Positions 26,546 through 35,336 of a stretch of 64,000 bases of DNA are shown one piece after another. This DNA comes from Chitinophaga solisilvae. Its GTDB lineage: Bacteria; Bacteroidota; Bacteroidia; Chitinophagales; Chitinophagaceae. Each line of letters begins with the position of its first letter. Position 1 is the first letter of the stretch. The DNA lies in contig NZ_JAABOK010000010.1 of assembly GCF_009928525.1 (NCBI RefSeq), positions 62,001 through 126,000 on the forward strand, in the 5' to 3' direction. The notes beneath the pieces are model-generated. The model had not been told where the DNA came from. It did no database searches and worked only from the letters and a program-made list of their open reading frames with translations. The position numbers were made by a program, and so were the translations under genes.

Positions 26546-27406
26546 ATGCACACAATGAAAAAACTCTTTACCACGTTACTGGTACTCGCCGGATTGCACG
26601 CCGCGGCGCAGACAACAAAGGATATTGCCCCCAACAAATGGCTGAAACTCTTTAACGGAAAGGATCTGAAAGACTGGGATGTGAAAATTAAAGGCTATGA
26701 CCTGAATGATAATTTCGGTAATACCTTCCGTGTAGAAAATGGTATGATGACCGTCAGCTATGATAAATACGATGCCTTCAATGAACGCTACGGGCATATC
26801 TTCTACAAAAAAGATTTCTCCGCCTACCTGGTAGTGGTGGAATACCGCTTCACCGGCGATCAGGTGAAAGGCGGCCCCGGATGGGCTTTCCGTAACAGCG
26901 GCATCATGCTGCACGGGCAGCCGGCTAATACCATGACCAAAGACCAGGATTTCCCGATTTCCCTGGAAGACCAGCTGCTGGGAGGCAACGGAAAAGATGA
27001 CCGCTCTACCGGCAACCTTTGCACCCCAGGCACCAACGTGGTGATGAACGGGAAATTAATCACCGACCATTGTATCAGCTCCGTTTCCAAAACCTATCAC
27101 GGCGACCGCTGGGTACGCGCGGAAGCACTGGTGCTGCGCGACTCCGTGATTAAACATATCATTGAAGGAGATACGGTAATTGTTTACAACAAGCCTCAGA
27201 TTGGCGGTGGTAACGTGTCCGGCGCCACTCCTGCCGTTAAGCAGGATGGCAAACTATTGACGGCTGGCTCCATCTCCCTGCAGAGTGAAAGCCATCCGGT
27301 ACAATTCCGCAAAGTGGAATTATTTGATTTATCCCCTTACGTCCATGATCCGGTGAAACTGAACGCCATCATCCGGCTGTTGCAGCACAGGAACGGAAAA
27401 AAATAG
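26546..27406 (+). CDS. DUF1080 secreted protein (3-keto-disaccharide hydrolase family)
   Basis: A 286-residue protein with signal peptide (MKKLFTTLLVLAGLHAAAQ) and a concanavalin-like beta-sandwich: WLKLFNGKDLKDWDVKIKG at the start, FRVENGMMTVSYD, YLVVVEYRFTGDQ, FRNSGIMLHG and the C-terminal ISLQSESHPVQFRKVELFDL. This is DUF1080, whose members include 3-keto-glycoside hydrolases; others are only carbohydrate-associated. Alone on its strand. Its last 78 bp are overlapped by a possible small lipoprotein gene on the other strand. Confidence 0.9.
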   Translation: MHTMKKLFTTLLVLAGLHAAAQTTKDIAPNKWLKLFNGKDLKDWDVKIKGYDLNDNFGNTFRVENGMMTVSYDKYDAFNERYGHIFYKKDFSAYLVVVEYRFTGDQVKGGPGWAFRNSGIMLHGQPANTMTKDQDFPISLEDQLLGGNGKDDRSTGNLCTPGTNVVMNGKLITDHCISSVSKTYHGDRWVRAEALVLRDSVIKHIIEGDTVIVYNKPQIGGGNVSGATPAVKQDGKLLTAGSISLQSESHPVQFRKVELFDLSPYVHDPVKLNAIIRLLQHRNGKK

Positions 27407-27523
27407 CAGGGCATGCGGCCGGGGCGGACGCGGCGGTCTGGATGGCCGCCTCGGCGGTACGCAACTGGCCGCTGCTACAGCCAATCCGACAAACACGAGC
27501 GAAAACAGATGAGTACGCTTCAT
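27329..27523 (-). CDS. Possible tiny Pro/Arg-rich lipoprotein
   Basis: A 64-codon frame that encodes a convincing lipoprotein signal peptide (MKRTHLFSLVFVGLAVAAAS then Cys) followed by VPPRRPSRPPRPPRP. The last 20 or so residues overlap the DUF1080 gene antisense and look random, so the functional part may be only the first 40 residues. Many Bacteroidota carry such 40-60 residue lipoproteins with basic Pro-rich tails. There is no homology evidence beyond the look of the sequence. Confidence 0.45.
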   Translation of the reverse strand: MKRTHLFSLVFVGLAVAAASCVPPRRPSRPPRPPRPHALLFFSVPVLQQPDDGVQFHRIMDVRG

Positions 27524-27612
27524 GGATTTTTTTTATTGATATAAGACAACTTTCATTCCTGTTTCAAGGCAAAAATTTAAAACTTCCAAAAAAGATTTTC
27601 CAATGCGTGGGC

Positions 27613-27620
27613 TAAATTTG
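27613..27620 (+). promoter_or_regulatory. -7 element upstream of the DUF4272 gene
   Basis: TAAATTTG fits TAnnTTTG and lies 20 bp before the ATG at 27641, at a distance typical of Bacteroidota promoters. No clear -33 TTTG is seen at the right spacing. Confidence 0.45.
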
Positions 27621-27640
27621 CCCCCTCGAATTCAAATAGC

Positions 27641-28861
27641 ATGGAAAATTGTACCCTCTATACACACGAGGTAGATATGGGAAAAGTGCTGAAGCGGATG
27701 CAGGCTCATTTTGATACAGCAGCGCTCAGTATATCAGGACAGGAAAATAACTGGGATAGTATTACCGCTGTTTCAGGAAAGAAATTATTACGCAAGGGGC
27801 ATACCCTTACCATCACCCACAGACAACGTACTGTGCCCGGTTATACCCTGGACCACAGCGATGAGCCGATTATAGCCAATCTGCGCGGTATGCACGCTTT
27901 TGTGGAACAGATCTCCGCTGATAACGAAGATCTCAAATCCTTACTGCTGGCTAAAATACCTACTATCAATACAGAAGTGGTAGTAAAAGCCGAACCCGCC
28001 TTTAATGGTGATCTCCGCGCTGCCGTCATGGAAATGGCGCACGAACTGGATGCCATCTTTTTCTCCGAAGGTAACGTCATCTTCAAAACAGATGTACAGG
28101 GGTTCTGGGACAAAACCGGCGCCCTCCTCCTCGATGTAAACGGCCACTCTACCGCTACTAATCTTACCGTCAGCATAGACGCAAAATATTTCGACAGCCC
28201 TGTAACGCCCGCTGCAGACGCCCTCATGAGAAAAACGCGCAGCCTGCAACAGCTCCGGGAAATGGGAATACGCTCCAGCGCCATGCTGCCGCCGGTTCCC
28301 GGTGAAGCAGATGTCACCATCCGATCCGCCGCTGAAATAGCCACCCGCGTAGCTGTACTTGCCGCTGTAAACACTGTAGCCTTCGGCTACCTGGACGGCC
28401 CGGCCGTCACCGCTTACCTGCAGCAACACCAGCTGTGGGAACACACCACACCCGGAGAAAAAGCTTTCCTGCAGGATCCGCAGGAAGACAGCAAAACGAG
28501 GGAAACCTGGAAATGTGAAGCTATCTGGGTGCTCTTATGGGCCTTAAATAAAGTACCTTCCCTGGGGTATATGAATGACCTCTGCAACCTGGATATGGTA
28601 CCCGCAGAAGATTTTCCGTTCCGCGGACCAGACTCCGACCCGGCTGCCTTCCTGACCGCCGCTACCACTGTGCGCCAGGCCGCTGCCATCCTGGATGCCA
28701 ATGACCTCTACTACCGCGCCAACTGGGCCTGCGTAGATGCCCGCCTGAAAAGCGAAAAAGAACCCGTACATCCGGGCATCGTATACGAAAGACACTACGC
28801 CCTCAACTGGCTGATCTGCTACAGAAACCAGGAGTGGGATGAGGTGACGTGTGATACGTGA
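27641..28861 (+). CDS. DUF4272 protein
   Basis: A 406-residue cytosolic protein. The C-terminal half is DUF4272: RKTRSLQQLREMGIRSSAML, AEIATRVAVLAAVNTVAFG, TWKCEAIWVLLWALNKV, LYYRANWACVDARLK and GIVYERHYALNWLICY. The first 170 residues form an unrecognised alpha/beta domain. The function of DUF4272 is not known. The stop is 8 bp before palindrome E4. Confidence 0.85.
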   Translation: MENCTLYTHEVDMGKVLKRMQAHFDTAALSISGQENNWDSITAVSGKKLLRKGHTLTITHRQRTVPGYTLDHSDEPIIANLRGMHAFVEQISADNEDLKSLLLAKIPTINTEVVVKAEPAFNGDLRAAVMEMAHELDAIFFSEGNVIFKTDVQGFWDKTGALLLDVNGHSTATNLTVSIDAKYFDSPVTPAADALMRKTRSLQQLREMGIRSSAMLPPVPGEADVTIRSAAEIATRVAVLAAVNTVAFGYLDGPAVTAYLQQHQLWEHTTPGEKAFLQDPQEDSKTRETWKCEAIWVLLWALNKVPSLGYMNDLCNLDMVPAEDFPFRGPDSDPAAFLTAATTVRQAAAILDANDLYYRANWACVDARLKSEKEPVHPGIVYERHYALNWLICYRNQEWDEVTCDT

Positions 28862-28869
28862 TGCTGAAA

Positions 28870-29015
28870 TAATTGCGAATTACGAATTGCGAATTACGAA
28901 TGTAACTCGAAGATAAAAGCGAAGACCGAAGCGGATACTTAATAGTATGATCGCTTCGGTCTTCGCTTTTATCTTCGAGTTACATTCGTAATTCGTAATT
29001 CGCAATTCGTAATTA
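28870..29015. repeat. Palindrome E4 (family A, subfamily 3)
   Basis: A 146-bp inverted repeat. The heptamers carry G variants at different positions in the two arms, so they have drifted there. The inner stem GTAACTCGAAGATAAAAGCG continues with GAAGACCGAAGCG and is perfectly matched. Compared with E6 the T in ACTCG is a C, and the opposite arm has the compensating change. The right end supplies the stop codon TAA of the DUF885 gene (29013-29015). Confidence 0.92.
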
Positions 29016-30761
29016 TTTCAACATCAGCTGCCTTATGTATTTAACCGGCGAATTCCCGTAGCTCAGGAATTTCTCGTTAAATGCCTTCAGGTTATATTCT
29101 TTACCCATTTTGGTTTTATAGGCTTCGCGGAGATCAATGATTTCCTTGTAACCGGTGAAGTAGCTGGTGAGCTGTACACTGGTTACGCTGACGCGTTTCC
29201 ATTTACCTTCGGCTTCAGCCTGTTGCTGGAAGGCTTCTTTGGTTAAAAGGTGGATAGCGTCTTCGCGGCTCATGTTGTTGACGTGTACGTTGTAATCCAG
29301 GATGGTATTGCATACAGCGCGGAGGTTCCATTTGTACCACATCAGCCACATTTCCGGTTCGTTGTTGCCGTAACCGTTTTCCAGCATCATCTGTTCGGTA
29401 TATACGGCCCATCCTTCAATCATAGCGCCATTGCTCAGCAGGGATTTGATGAGGCTGGGTGATTGGTTGGCGTATACCAGCTGAGTGTAGTGGCCGGGGA
29501 TAGCTTCGTGAATATCCAGTATCTGCAGGATGTAGTGGTTGTATTCGCGCAGGTAGCTTTCAGCTTTGTCTTTTGGCCATCCTTCCAGGCTGCCCACGTT
29601 GTAATAGGTGTTACCGCCTTTGTCATATGGGCCGGGGGCACTGATGGAAGCGCCGGCCACGCCAGCCATATAAGCAGGCTCCTTGCGTACTACCAGTGGT
29701 TTGGAAGGGTCAATGTACAGCAGGTCTTTTTCCTTGATGAAGGCAATCAGCTCAGGGATCTGTTTTTCGATGGCTGACTGGAATTCTTCTGGTTTCACAT
29801 GTTTAACGGAAAGCGTATCGATCATGCGGCTGATCAGTATCAGAGAATCTGTTGGCATCGTCGCATTACCGAAATATTTTGGCCACAGCTGGCGGCTGAT
29901 TTTTGTCATTTCGCTGTGTACAAAAGCTTTGCGGGCCACAGCGGAATCATAGATCTGTTCAGCGCTGAAGGTGGATTGAATATCGAAGTTGAATTTCTGG
30001 CTGTACAATTGTTTGCCCAGGCGGAAACTGCGTGGTTGTGCGGGTTTCAGCGTTTTCAGCCAGGCGGCATAGTCGCGGATGGCGGCAGCGGCAGTTTTAG
30101 CGCGCGCAATCATCGCGGCTTTTTCGGCAGCCGGAATAGTTGTTTTCTGCAGGGAGTCTGCAAAATCTTTTTCTATCACGCCAAGTCCGCCATTATTCTG
30201 ATCAATAGCCAGAGATGTTAATTCCGGCACCGGATTGCTGATCTGTTTTTTAGCGGCGGCATAATAGGCCGGCACATGTTGCAATCTGCTGTATATGCTG
30301 CGCAGCCTGGATTCCAGGGGAGCGTAGTTTTCATTCAGGATAAAGGCGAAGGTATTGCTGACGTTAAAGGAAGAAGGGTCCCATTCGTTGCTTTTGAGTT
30401 CGTTGATACTCCAGATGGTGGATTGCAGTGCATTTTCAATCAGCTGCAGGTCAATCTGGTTGGCATCTGTCAGTTTATCCTTGTCAAATGTTTTCAGTGA
30501 ATCCAGCTGTTGTCTGGCAAAGGCGAGTCTGGCCTGTGCGGCAGCGCTGTCCGGGATAGGCAGCAGGGAGTCGTATTTGTGATAGCCTACAGTGGTGGCC
30601 CATTCCGGGTTTTCTTTCCAGAGCTGTTCAATAAACCTGTCCTGATAGGCCTGAAATGCAGCATTCAGCGAGCTGTCTGCCTTGCTGCCCTGTGTGCCGC
30701 CGCCGTTGTTGCAGGCCATAAAGGCCGCCGCAGCGGTAGCGCATAGAAATAATTTTCTCAT
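29013..30761 (-). CDS. DUF885 lipoprotein, putative metallopeptidase
   Basis: A 582-residue lipoprotein (signal peptide ending AFMACNNGG) of the DUF885 family, thought to be zinc peptidases related to the M3/M32 gluzincin fold. The motif EAIPGHYTQLVYANQ (variant of HExxH) and NGAMIEGWAVYTEQM are conserved family features. It would work in the periplasm or on the cell surface. Full length for the family. Its stop codon lies inside palindrome E4. Confidence 0.9.
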   Translation of the reverse strand: MRKLFLCATAAAAFMACNNGGGTQGSKADSSLNAAFQAYQDRFIEQLWKENPEWATTVGYHKYDSLLPIPDSAAAQARLAFARQQLDSLKTFDKDKLTDANQIDLQLIENALQSTIWSINELKSNEWDPSSFNVSNTFAFILNENYAPLESRLRSIYSRLQHVPAYYAAAKKQISNPVPELTSLAIDQNNGGLGVIEKDFADSLQKTTIPAAEKAAMIARAKTAAAAIRDYAAWLKTLKPAQPRSFRLGKQLYSQKFNFDIQSTFSAEQIYDSAVARKAFVHSEMTKISRQLWPKYFGNATMPTDSLILISRMIDTLSVKHVKPEEFQSAIEKQIPELIAFIKEKDLLYIDPSKPLVVRKEPAYMAGVAGASISAPGPYDKGGNTYYNVGSLEGWPKDKAESYLREYNHYILQILDIHEAIPGHYTQLVYANQSPSLIKSLLSNGAMIEGWAVYTEQMMLENGYGNNEPEMWLMWYKWNLRAVCNTILDYNVHVNNMSREDAIHLLTKEAFQQQAEAEGKWKRVSVTSVQLTSYFTGYKEIIDLREAYKTKMGKEYNLKAFNEKFLSYGNSPVKYIRQLMLK

Positions 30762-30869
30762 TGCAGTATTGTTGTTGTGAATTTCTAAAAAAGCAGACCC
30801 AATATAAATAAATTAAGGAGGATGAGCAGATAAATGGGATGAGGGGTTATTTTGAGGCGGAAGCCGGCG

Positions 30870-31325
30870 TCAGTTCATGCTGAAGGAGGCATAATTACGC
30901 TGCAGCGCTTCGGGGTCCTGGCTGTCATCGCCGTTATTGATTTCACGGACAATGTTATGGTAGACTTCTTCCGCTGCGCGGCGGTAACGTTTCGGCAGTT
31001 CCTGGCAGGCTGCCATGGATTTGATTACCCTCAGCCTTTCCAGCGGCGGTAATTCCAGTGCTATATGCATGATAAAGCATTCGGCATTTGTTTTCAGCGT
31101 AAGTTTCGTTTTGAAATAGATGCGGTGGCTGAGCAGCAAAATAACGGTACCGGAGGTGACGCAGCCAAGTATCTGATCGAAAGTACGGAAATGACTGTTC
31201 CACATGCTGAATGCTGAGAGGGCAATAACAACTGAAAGTCCGGCTACATCAGATTTAATAGCATTCCAGACCATATTCATGGGGCGATAAATTTTATCAG
31301 AAATTACTCCGAAGAAAGTTCTCAA
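30870..31325 (-). CDS. Small membrane protein of unknown function
   Basis: A 151-residue protein with two predicted membrane helices (VAGLSVVIALSAFSMW and ILGCVTSGTVILLLSHRIYF) and a basic, helical cytosolic tail (ERLRVIKSMAACQELPKRYR). No family is recognised. It lies 108 bp upstream of the DUF885 gene on the same strand and is divergent from the RNA ligase operon. Confidence 0.6.
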   Translation of the reverse strand: MRTFFGVISDKIYRPMNMVWNAIKSDVAGLSVVIALSAFSMWNSHFRTFDQILGCVTSGTVILLLSHRIYFKTKLTLKTNAECFIMHIALELPPLERLRVIKSMAACQELPKRYRRAAEEVYHNIVREINNGDDSQDPEALQRNYASFSMN

Positions 31326-31393
31326 TTGTTAACAACGTGTAAACGTGAGCGTATTAAGAAAAAAAAGCGGCCGGAGATATTACAGCATTTTAT

Positions 31394-31401
31394 TACCTTT
31401 G
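31394..31401 (+). promoter_or_regulatory. Possible -7 element for the RNA-repair operon
   Basis: TACCTTTG fits TAnnTTTG and faces the RNA ligase gene, giving a leader of about 160 nt. No clear -33 element is present, so this is tentative. Confidence 0.35.
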
Positions 31402-31570
31402 CGCCTGTTGTTAAAAACGATCCAAACTTTGCGCCATGTAATGTCACAGGTATAACACTTATTCCTTTAGCCGTTCCAGCTCCGGAACAGGCCTGTGATT
31501 TTATTGTTTCATCCTGATTACTTCTGCAGTACATACATGAATGCTGTATGGTAATCTGTAATTGATTTAT

Positions 31571-32284
31571 ATGGCGGTTTCTGAAAAATATGGCCGTACG
31601 TACCACTATCCGTTTTCGCCCGGCACAACGAGCGACGACCGTATACAGTATGATTACTGGGAGCAGCTGCAACGCATTCCGTTGCTGGTGCATACGGAAA
31701 AACTGGATGGGGAGAATAACTGTCTTTCCCGGCATGGGGTATTTGCCCGCTCGCATGTAGCGCCCACGGTTTCTCCATGGACGGAGACTATCCGCCGTTA
31801 CTGGCAGAGCATCCGGAACGACCTGGGGAACCTGGAAATATTCCTGGAGAACCTGTACGCGGTACATTCTATTGAGTATAAAAACCTGGACCATCACTTT
31901 TATGTGTTTGGCATCCGGGAGAACGGGTACTGGCTCAGCTGGGAAGAAACCCGCTTTTATGCGGCCCTGCTGGATCTGCCGGTAGTACCTGAGATCAGGA
32001 TACTAACGCCACCGGCTACACGACAGGAGTTTGAGAAAGAGGCTTTGTCGCTCGTAACCGGCCGTGGCGCCTTTGATCCGCACAACGCGCACGACGGCGG
32101 CGCTACCATCATGGAAGGCATTGTATCCCGCAATGCGGCAGGATACCCTGTCAGCAGTTTTGCAAATAATGTATTTAAATATGTCCGCAAGGGGCATGTA
32201 AAAACCGATCAGCATTGGACCCGTCACTGGCGGCGTGCACGGTTGAATTATGAAGGAGGTAATTATGTGGCAGATAACAGATAA
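31571..32284 (+). CDS. ATP-dependent RNA ligase
   Basis: A 237-residue nucleotidyltransferase of the RNA ligase family. Motif I is TEKLDGENN with the AMP-accepting lysine at residue 44 (KxDG). A motif III-like YKNLDHHFYVFGI, motif IV MEGIVSRN and motif V FKYVRKGHVKTDQHW are present. It contains the adenylyltransferase core but no evident extra C-terminal domain. It should seal 5'-phosphate to 3'-OH RNA nicks. The ATG at 31571 is chosen over a TTG three codons earlier. It overlaps the next gene, which encodes the matching end-healing enzyme. Confidence 0.9.
   Translation: MAVSEKYGRTYHYPFSPGTTSDDRIQYDYWEQLQRIPLLVHTEKLDGENNCLSRHGVFARSHVAPTVSPWTETIRRYWQSIRNDLGNLEIFLENLYAVHSIEYKNLDHHFYVFGIRENGYWLSWEETRFYAALLDLPVVPEIRILTPPATRQEFEKEALSLVTGRGAFDPHNAHDGGATIMEGIVSRNAAGYPVSSFANNVFKYVRKGHVKTDQHWTRHWRRARLNYEGGNYVADNR
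32253..32260 (+). promoter_or_regulatory. Strong Shine-Dalgarno site setting the HD-Pnk start
   Basis: AAGGAGGT sits 4 bp before the ATG at 32265, inside the ligase coding region. Strong Shine-Dalgarno sites are rare in Bacteroidota, and few other starts in this window have one. It argues for the ATG at 32265 over the ATG at 32250, and for steady internal initiation of the kinase. Confidence 0.7.
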
Positions 32285-33368
32285 CAGAAACTGGAAACAC
32301 CTGGAAGATACTTTTGAATGGGTACGCGTCATGCAGGAGGTGCCGCAGGATGTGCGCCACCATGCGGAAGGTAACGTGGCTGTACATACGCAGATGGTGC
32401 TGGCAGCGCTGGAACAGCTGCCGGCATACCAGGCGCTCCCGCCGCAGGAACAGGCCATCCTGTGGGCCGCTGCGCTGCTCCATGATGTGGAGAAATACAG
32501 CACCACGGCCATACATCCAGACGGCAGCATCACTGCTGCGGGTCATGCCCGCAAAGGGGAGATGCGTGTCCGGCAGATACTCTACCGCGATATCCCCACG
32601 CCATTCGCTATCCGGGAACAGATCGCGGCATTGGTGAAATACCACGGCCTGCCGCTGTGGATCTTTGAAAAGCCGGATCCGCAGCGGGCACTGATTACTG
32701 CCAGCCTGAACGCAGATACACGGCTGCTGGCTCTGCTGGCGCGTGCAGACATACTGGGCCGCATCTGTGCAGACCAGGCAGACCTGCTCTACCGGCTGGA
32801 CTGCTTCGAGGAGCTGTGCCGTGAAAATGAATGCTGGGGCCAGTCCCGGCCCTTTGCCTCCGCCCATGCACGCAGCCATTACCTGTTGCATGAACATGCT
32901 GCAGCTGACTACGTGCCTTACGGACAGCCCGCCGCACAGGTCATCCTGATGAGCGGATTGCCCGGCGCGGGTAAAGACACGTACATACAGCGCCACTACA
33001 AACAATGGCCCCTCATCTCCCTGGACAATATCCGCAGGGAAATGAAAATCAGCCCGGACGATAAAAGTGGTAACGGCATCGTTATCCAGGCAGCCAAAGC
33101 CCTTGCCCGCGAACATCTCCGGGCAGGCAGGTCATTCGTCTGGAATGCCACCAACATCACCCGTCAGCTGCGCGCACAGCTCATCAGCCTGTTCACGCAA
33201 TACCATGCTGCTGTCACCATAATATATGTAGAAGTGCCGGCCAGCATATTGCTGCAACAAAACCGGCAACGGGAAGAAATAGTCCCTCACGCTGTTATGC
33301 AGCGCCTGATCAGTAAACTGGAAGTTCCGGGACGGGAAGAAGGAGGGGAGGTGGTGTATGTAGTATGA
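32265..33368 (+). CDS. HD-Pnk type RNA end-healing enzyme (HD phosphoesterase plus polynucleotide kinase)
   Basis: A 367-residue two-domain protein. The N-terminal half is an HD metal phosphohydrolase (EGNVAVHTQMV and LLHDVEKYS, HD at residues 73-74, then AGHARKGEMR). The C-terminal half is a P-loop kinase (LMSGLPGAGKDTYIQ, about residues 228-242; LISLDNIRREM; WNATNITRQLRAQLI). This is the layout of bacterial HD-Pnk enzymes, which remove 2',3'-cyclic phosphate or 3'-phosphate and phosphorylate 5'-OH ends. With the overlapping RNA ligase it makes a complete break-repair set: heal both ends, then seal. Followed directly by palindrome E5. Confidence 0.88.
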   Translation: MWQITDNRNWKHLEDTFEWVRVMQEVPQDVRHHAEGNVAVHTQMVLAALEQLPAYQALPPQEQAILWAAALLHDVEKYSTTAIHPDGSITAAGHARKGEMRVRQILYRDIPTPFAIREQIAALVKYHGLPLWIFEKPDPQRALITASLNADTRLLALLARADILGRICADQADLLYRLDCFEELCRENECWGQSRPFASAHARSHYLLHEHAAADYVPYGQPAAQVILMSGLPGAGKDTYIQRHYKQWPLISLDNIRREMKISPDDKSGNGIVIQAAKALAREHLRAGRSFVWNATNITRQLRAQLISLFTQYHAAVTIIYVEVPASILLQQNRQREEIVPHAVMQRLISKLEVPGREEGGEVVYVV

Positions 33369-33489
33369 AATTACGAATTACGAATGGCGAATTACGAATG
33401 AGGAGCGAAGATTTAAGCGAATAAGTAAATGCTTTATTCGCTTATGTCTTCGCTCCTCATTCGTAATTCGCCATTCGTAATTCGTAATT
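33369..33489. repeat. Palindrome E5 (family A, subfamily 2)
   Basis: A 121-bp inverted repeat that begins with the base after the HD-Pnk stop codon. The third heptamer is AATGGCG on the left and exactly mirrored on the right. The inner stem GAGGAGCGAAGA is shared with E2. It ends 14 bp before the convergent dcd stop. Confidence 0.92.
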
Positions 33490-33503
33490 AACTCCGCAGG
33501 AGT

Positions 33504-34040
33504 TTAAAATTCGTTTCTCCACATCATACTTTCCACCGGTTTCACGGTGCGGCCGTTATATTTAGCGTTGCCTTTCTTGTTGTAGAATGTTTCTACTTCG
33601 CCTTCAACGACGAAATAGATGAGTTGCCCGATGGGCATTCCTGCGTATATGCGTACAGGTTGTGCGCAGGAGATTTCCAGGGTCCAGGTATTGCAGAAAC
33701 CTACGTCGCCTTTACCAGCGGTAGCGTGAATGTCAATACCGAGGCGGCCGGTGCTGGATTTACCTTCCAGGAAAGGCACATGTGCATGTGTTTCGGTGTA
33801 TTCTTCAGTTACGCCCAGGTACAGGGTTCCCGGTTGTAGTACATACCCTTCTTCAGGTATCTCGAAGTGCTCAATTTCATTGTGTTTACGCGCATCGAGG
33901 ATACGGTCCTTGTACGTAGCCAGGTGTTTGCCTAGGTGTACATCATAAGAGTTGGTTCCCAGATACTTCCGGTCGTAAGGCGAAATCACGATAGTGCCTT
34001 TTTCAATTTCTTCCAGTATCCGTTTGTCTGACAGAATCAT
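33504..34040 (-). CDS. dcd: dCTP deaminase
   Basis: A 178-residue enzyme that converts dCTP to dUTP for thymidylate synthesis. Motifs: MILSDKRILEEIEKGTIVIS, GTNSYDVHLG, LEGKSSTGRLGI (substrate-binding Ser and Arg) and GDVGFCNTWTLEIS, which carries the catalytic Glu. Trimeric dUTPase-fold family; length is standard. A bifunctional dCTP deaminase/dUTPase is possible but cannot be told from sequence alone. Divergent from the phosphopantetheinyl transferase gene. Confidence 0.95.
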   Translation of the reverse strand: MILSDKRILEEIEKGTIVISPYDRKYLGTNSYDVHLGKHLATYKDRILDARKHNEIEHFEIPEEGYVLQPGTLYLGVTEEYTETHAHVPFLEGKSSTGRLGIDIHATAGKGDVGFCNTWTLEISCAQPVRIYAGMPIGQLIYFVVEGEVETFYNKKGNAKYNGRTVKPVESMMWRNEF

Positions 34041-34172
34041 GTTAAATTTTAGTTTTAGCTGTTAGCTTCTGGCTTTCAGAGGGTGACTTTCAGCCCGTGC
34101 ATAAAAAATGAGGGCGGCGAAAAGCTAAAAGCTTTTGAGTTATTGCTGCTTTTTGCTTTAATTTGGCAAGAT

Positions 34173-34793
34173 ATGCCATTAATACGTACCATACAAATTG
34201 AACCGGAAACAAGACTGGGTGTCTGGCGGATAGAAGAAGAAGAGGATTTTTTCCGTCAGCGTGTAAATATCAGCCCGGAAATACATCATCCGCATAAGCG
34301 GTTACAGCACTTTGCCGGAAGATATATGCTGGTGACGCTCTTCCCGGAATTCCCCATCGAAAAGATAAAAGTGACCAATTCCCGTAAGCCGGTACTGATG
34401 TGCGACAGCTACCATTTTTCCATATCGCACTGCGGCGATTATGTGGCGGCCATCGTCAGCACCAGGGCTGCGGTAGGCATAGATATAGAACAGGTGAAGG
34501 AGAAAATCGAAAAGGTATCCCGCAAGTTCCTGTCCGCCGAAGAGCGGATGTTTATAGACCCGCAGCATGCGCTGCCGCATAAAACCATCTGCTGGAGCGC
34601 CAAGGAAGCAATGTTTAAATGGTATGGCCTGGGAAGTGTTGATTTTAAGGAGAATATGCGGCTGCACCCCTTTAATTACCAGACCGCCGGCTTTATTACA
34701 GCCGATTTTGTGAAGCAGGATTCAAATACCCGGTTATATTTGCAATATATAATGGAAAATGAGCTATGCCTGGCATGGACCCATCCGGCGTGA
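34173..34793 (+). CDS. 4'-phosphopantetheinyl transferase
   Basis: A 206-residue enzyme that moves phosphopantetheine from CoA to a serine of carrier proteins. It has SISHCGDYVAAIVS, the magnesium-binding AVGIDIEQVKEK, KFLSAEERMF and WSAKEAMFKWYG, the Sfp-type signature (WxxKEA). The ATG at 34173 begins the conserved domain; upstream starts would add a non-conserved hydrophobic piece. Its target, fatty acid or secondary-metabolite ACP, is not evident from context. Confidence 0.92.
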   Translation: MPLIRTIQIEPETRLGVWRIEEEEDFFRQRVNISPEIHHPHKRLQHFAGRYMLVTLFPEFPIEKIKVTNSRKPVLMCDSYHFSISHCGDYVAAIVSTRAAVGIDIEQVKEKIEKVSRKFLSAEERMFIDPQHALPHKTICWSAKEAMFKWYGLGSVDFKENMRLHPFNYQTAGFITADFVKQDSNTRLYLQYIMENELCLAWTHPA

Positions 34794-34832
34794 GGAACGG
34801 AATTATTAACTAACTGTTGCGTTTTTTGATTT

Positions 34833-35336
34833 ATGAAAATATTCTTGCTCGGCTTCATGGGAGCCGGAAAATCCTATTGGGGAAAACAACTGGCAGACCA
34901 CTGGCAGTTACCCTTCTATGACCTGGACGACGTGATTGTGGCAGCAGAGGAAATGGCCATCAGTGATATCTTCGCCACCAAAGGGGAAGACTATTTCCGC
35001 GAAAAGGAAAGTATGCTGCTGCGCGAATTATCCCGGCAGGAGCATTTCCTGATCTCCTGCGGGGGTGGTACGCCCTGCTTCCAGGATAACATGGACTTCA
35101 TGAACGAAAAAGGCATTACCATCTGGCTTAATCCTTCTCTGGAAACCATGGTGGAAAGATTGCAGCGGAAAAAATCCAAACGGCCGCTGATCCAGGACCT
35201 CGATGACGAGGATCTGCTGGACTTCGTGGAAAAGAAACTGGCGGAACGCCGGCCTTTTTATGAACAATCCCGCCACATAATTTCATCCGATAATATTTCA
35301 TTGGATACCTTTACACAAAATATCGAGCATGCATAA
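34833..35336 (+). CDS. aroK: Shikimate kinase
   Basis: A 167-residue kinase making shikimate 3-phosphate in aromatic amino acid synthesis. Walker A is GFMGAGKSYWG; FYDLDDVI holds the shikimate-binding Asp; YFREKES, SCGGGTPC and RPLIQD (lid region) are all present. It overlaps DUF423 by 8 bp, starting a tightly packed run of same-strand genes. Confidence 0.95.
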   Translation: MKIFLLGFMGAGKSYWGKQLADHWQLPFYDLDDVIVAAEEMAISDIFATKGEDYFREKESMLLRELSRQEHFLISCGGGTPCFQDNMDFMNEKGITIWLNPSLETMVERLQRKKSKRPLIQDLDDEDLLDFVEKKLAERRPFYEQSRHIISSDNISLDTFTQNIEHA

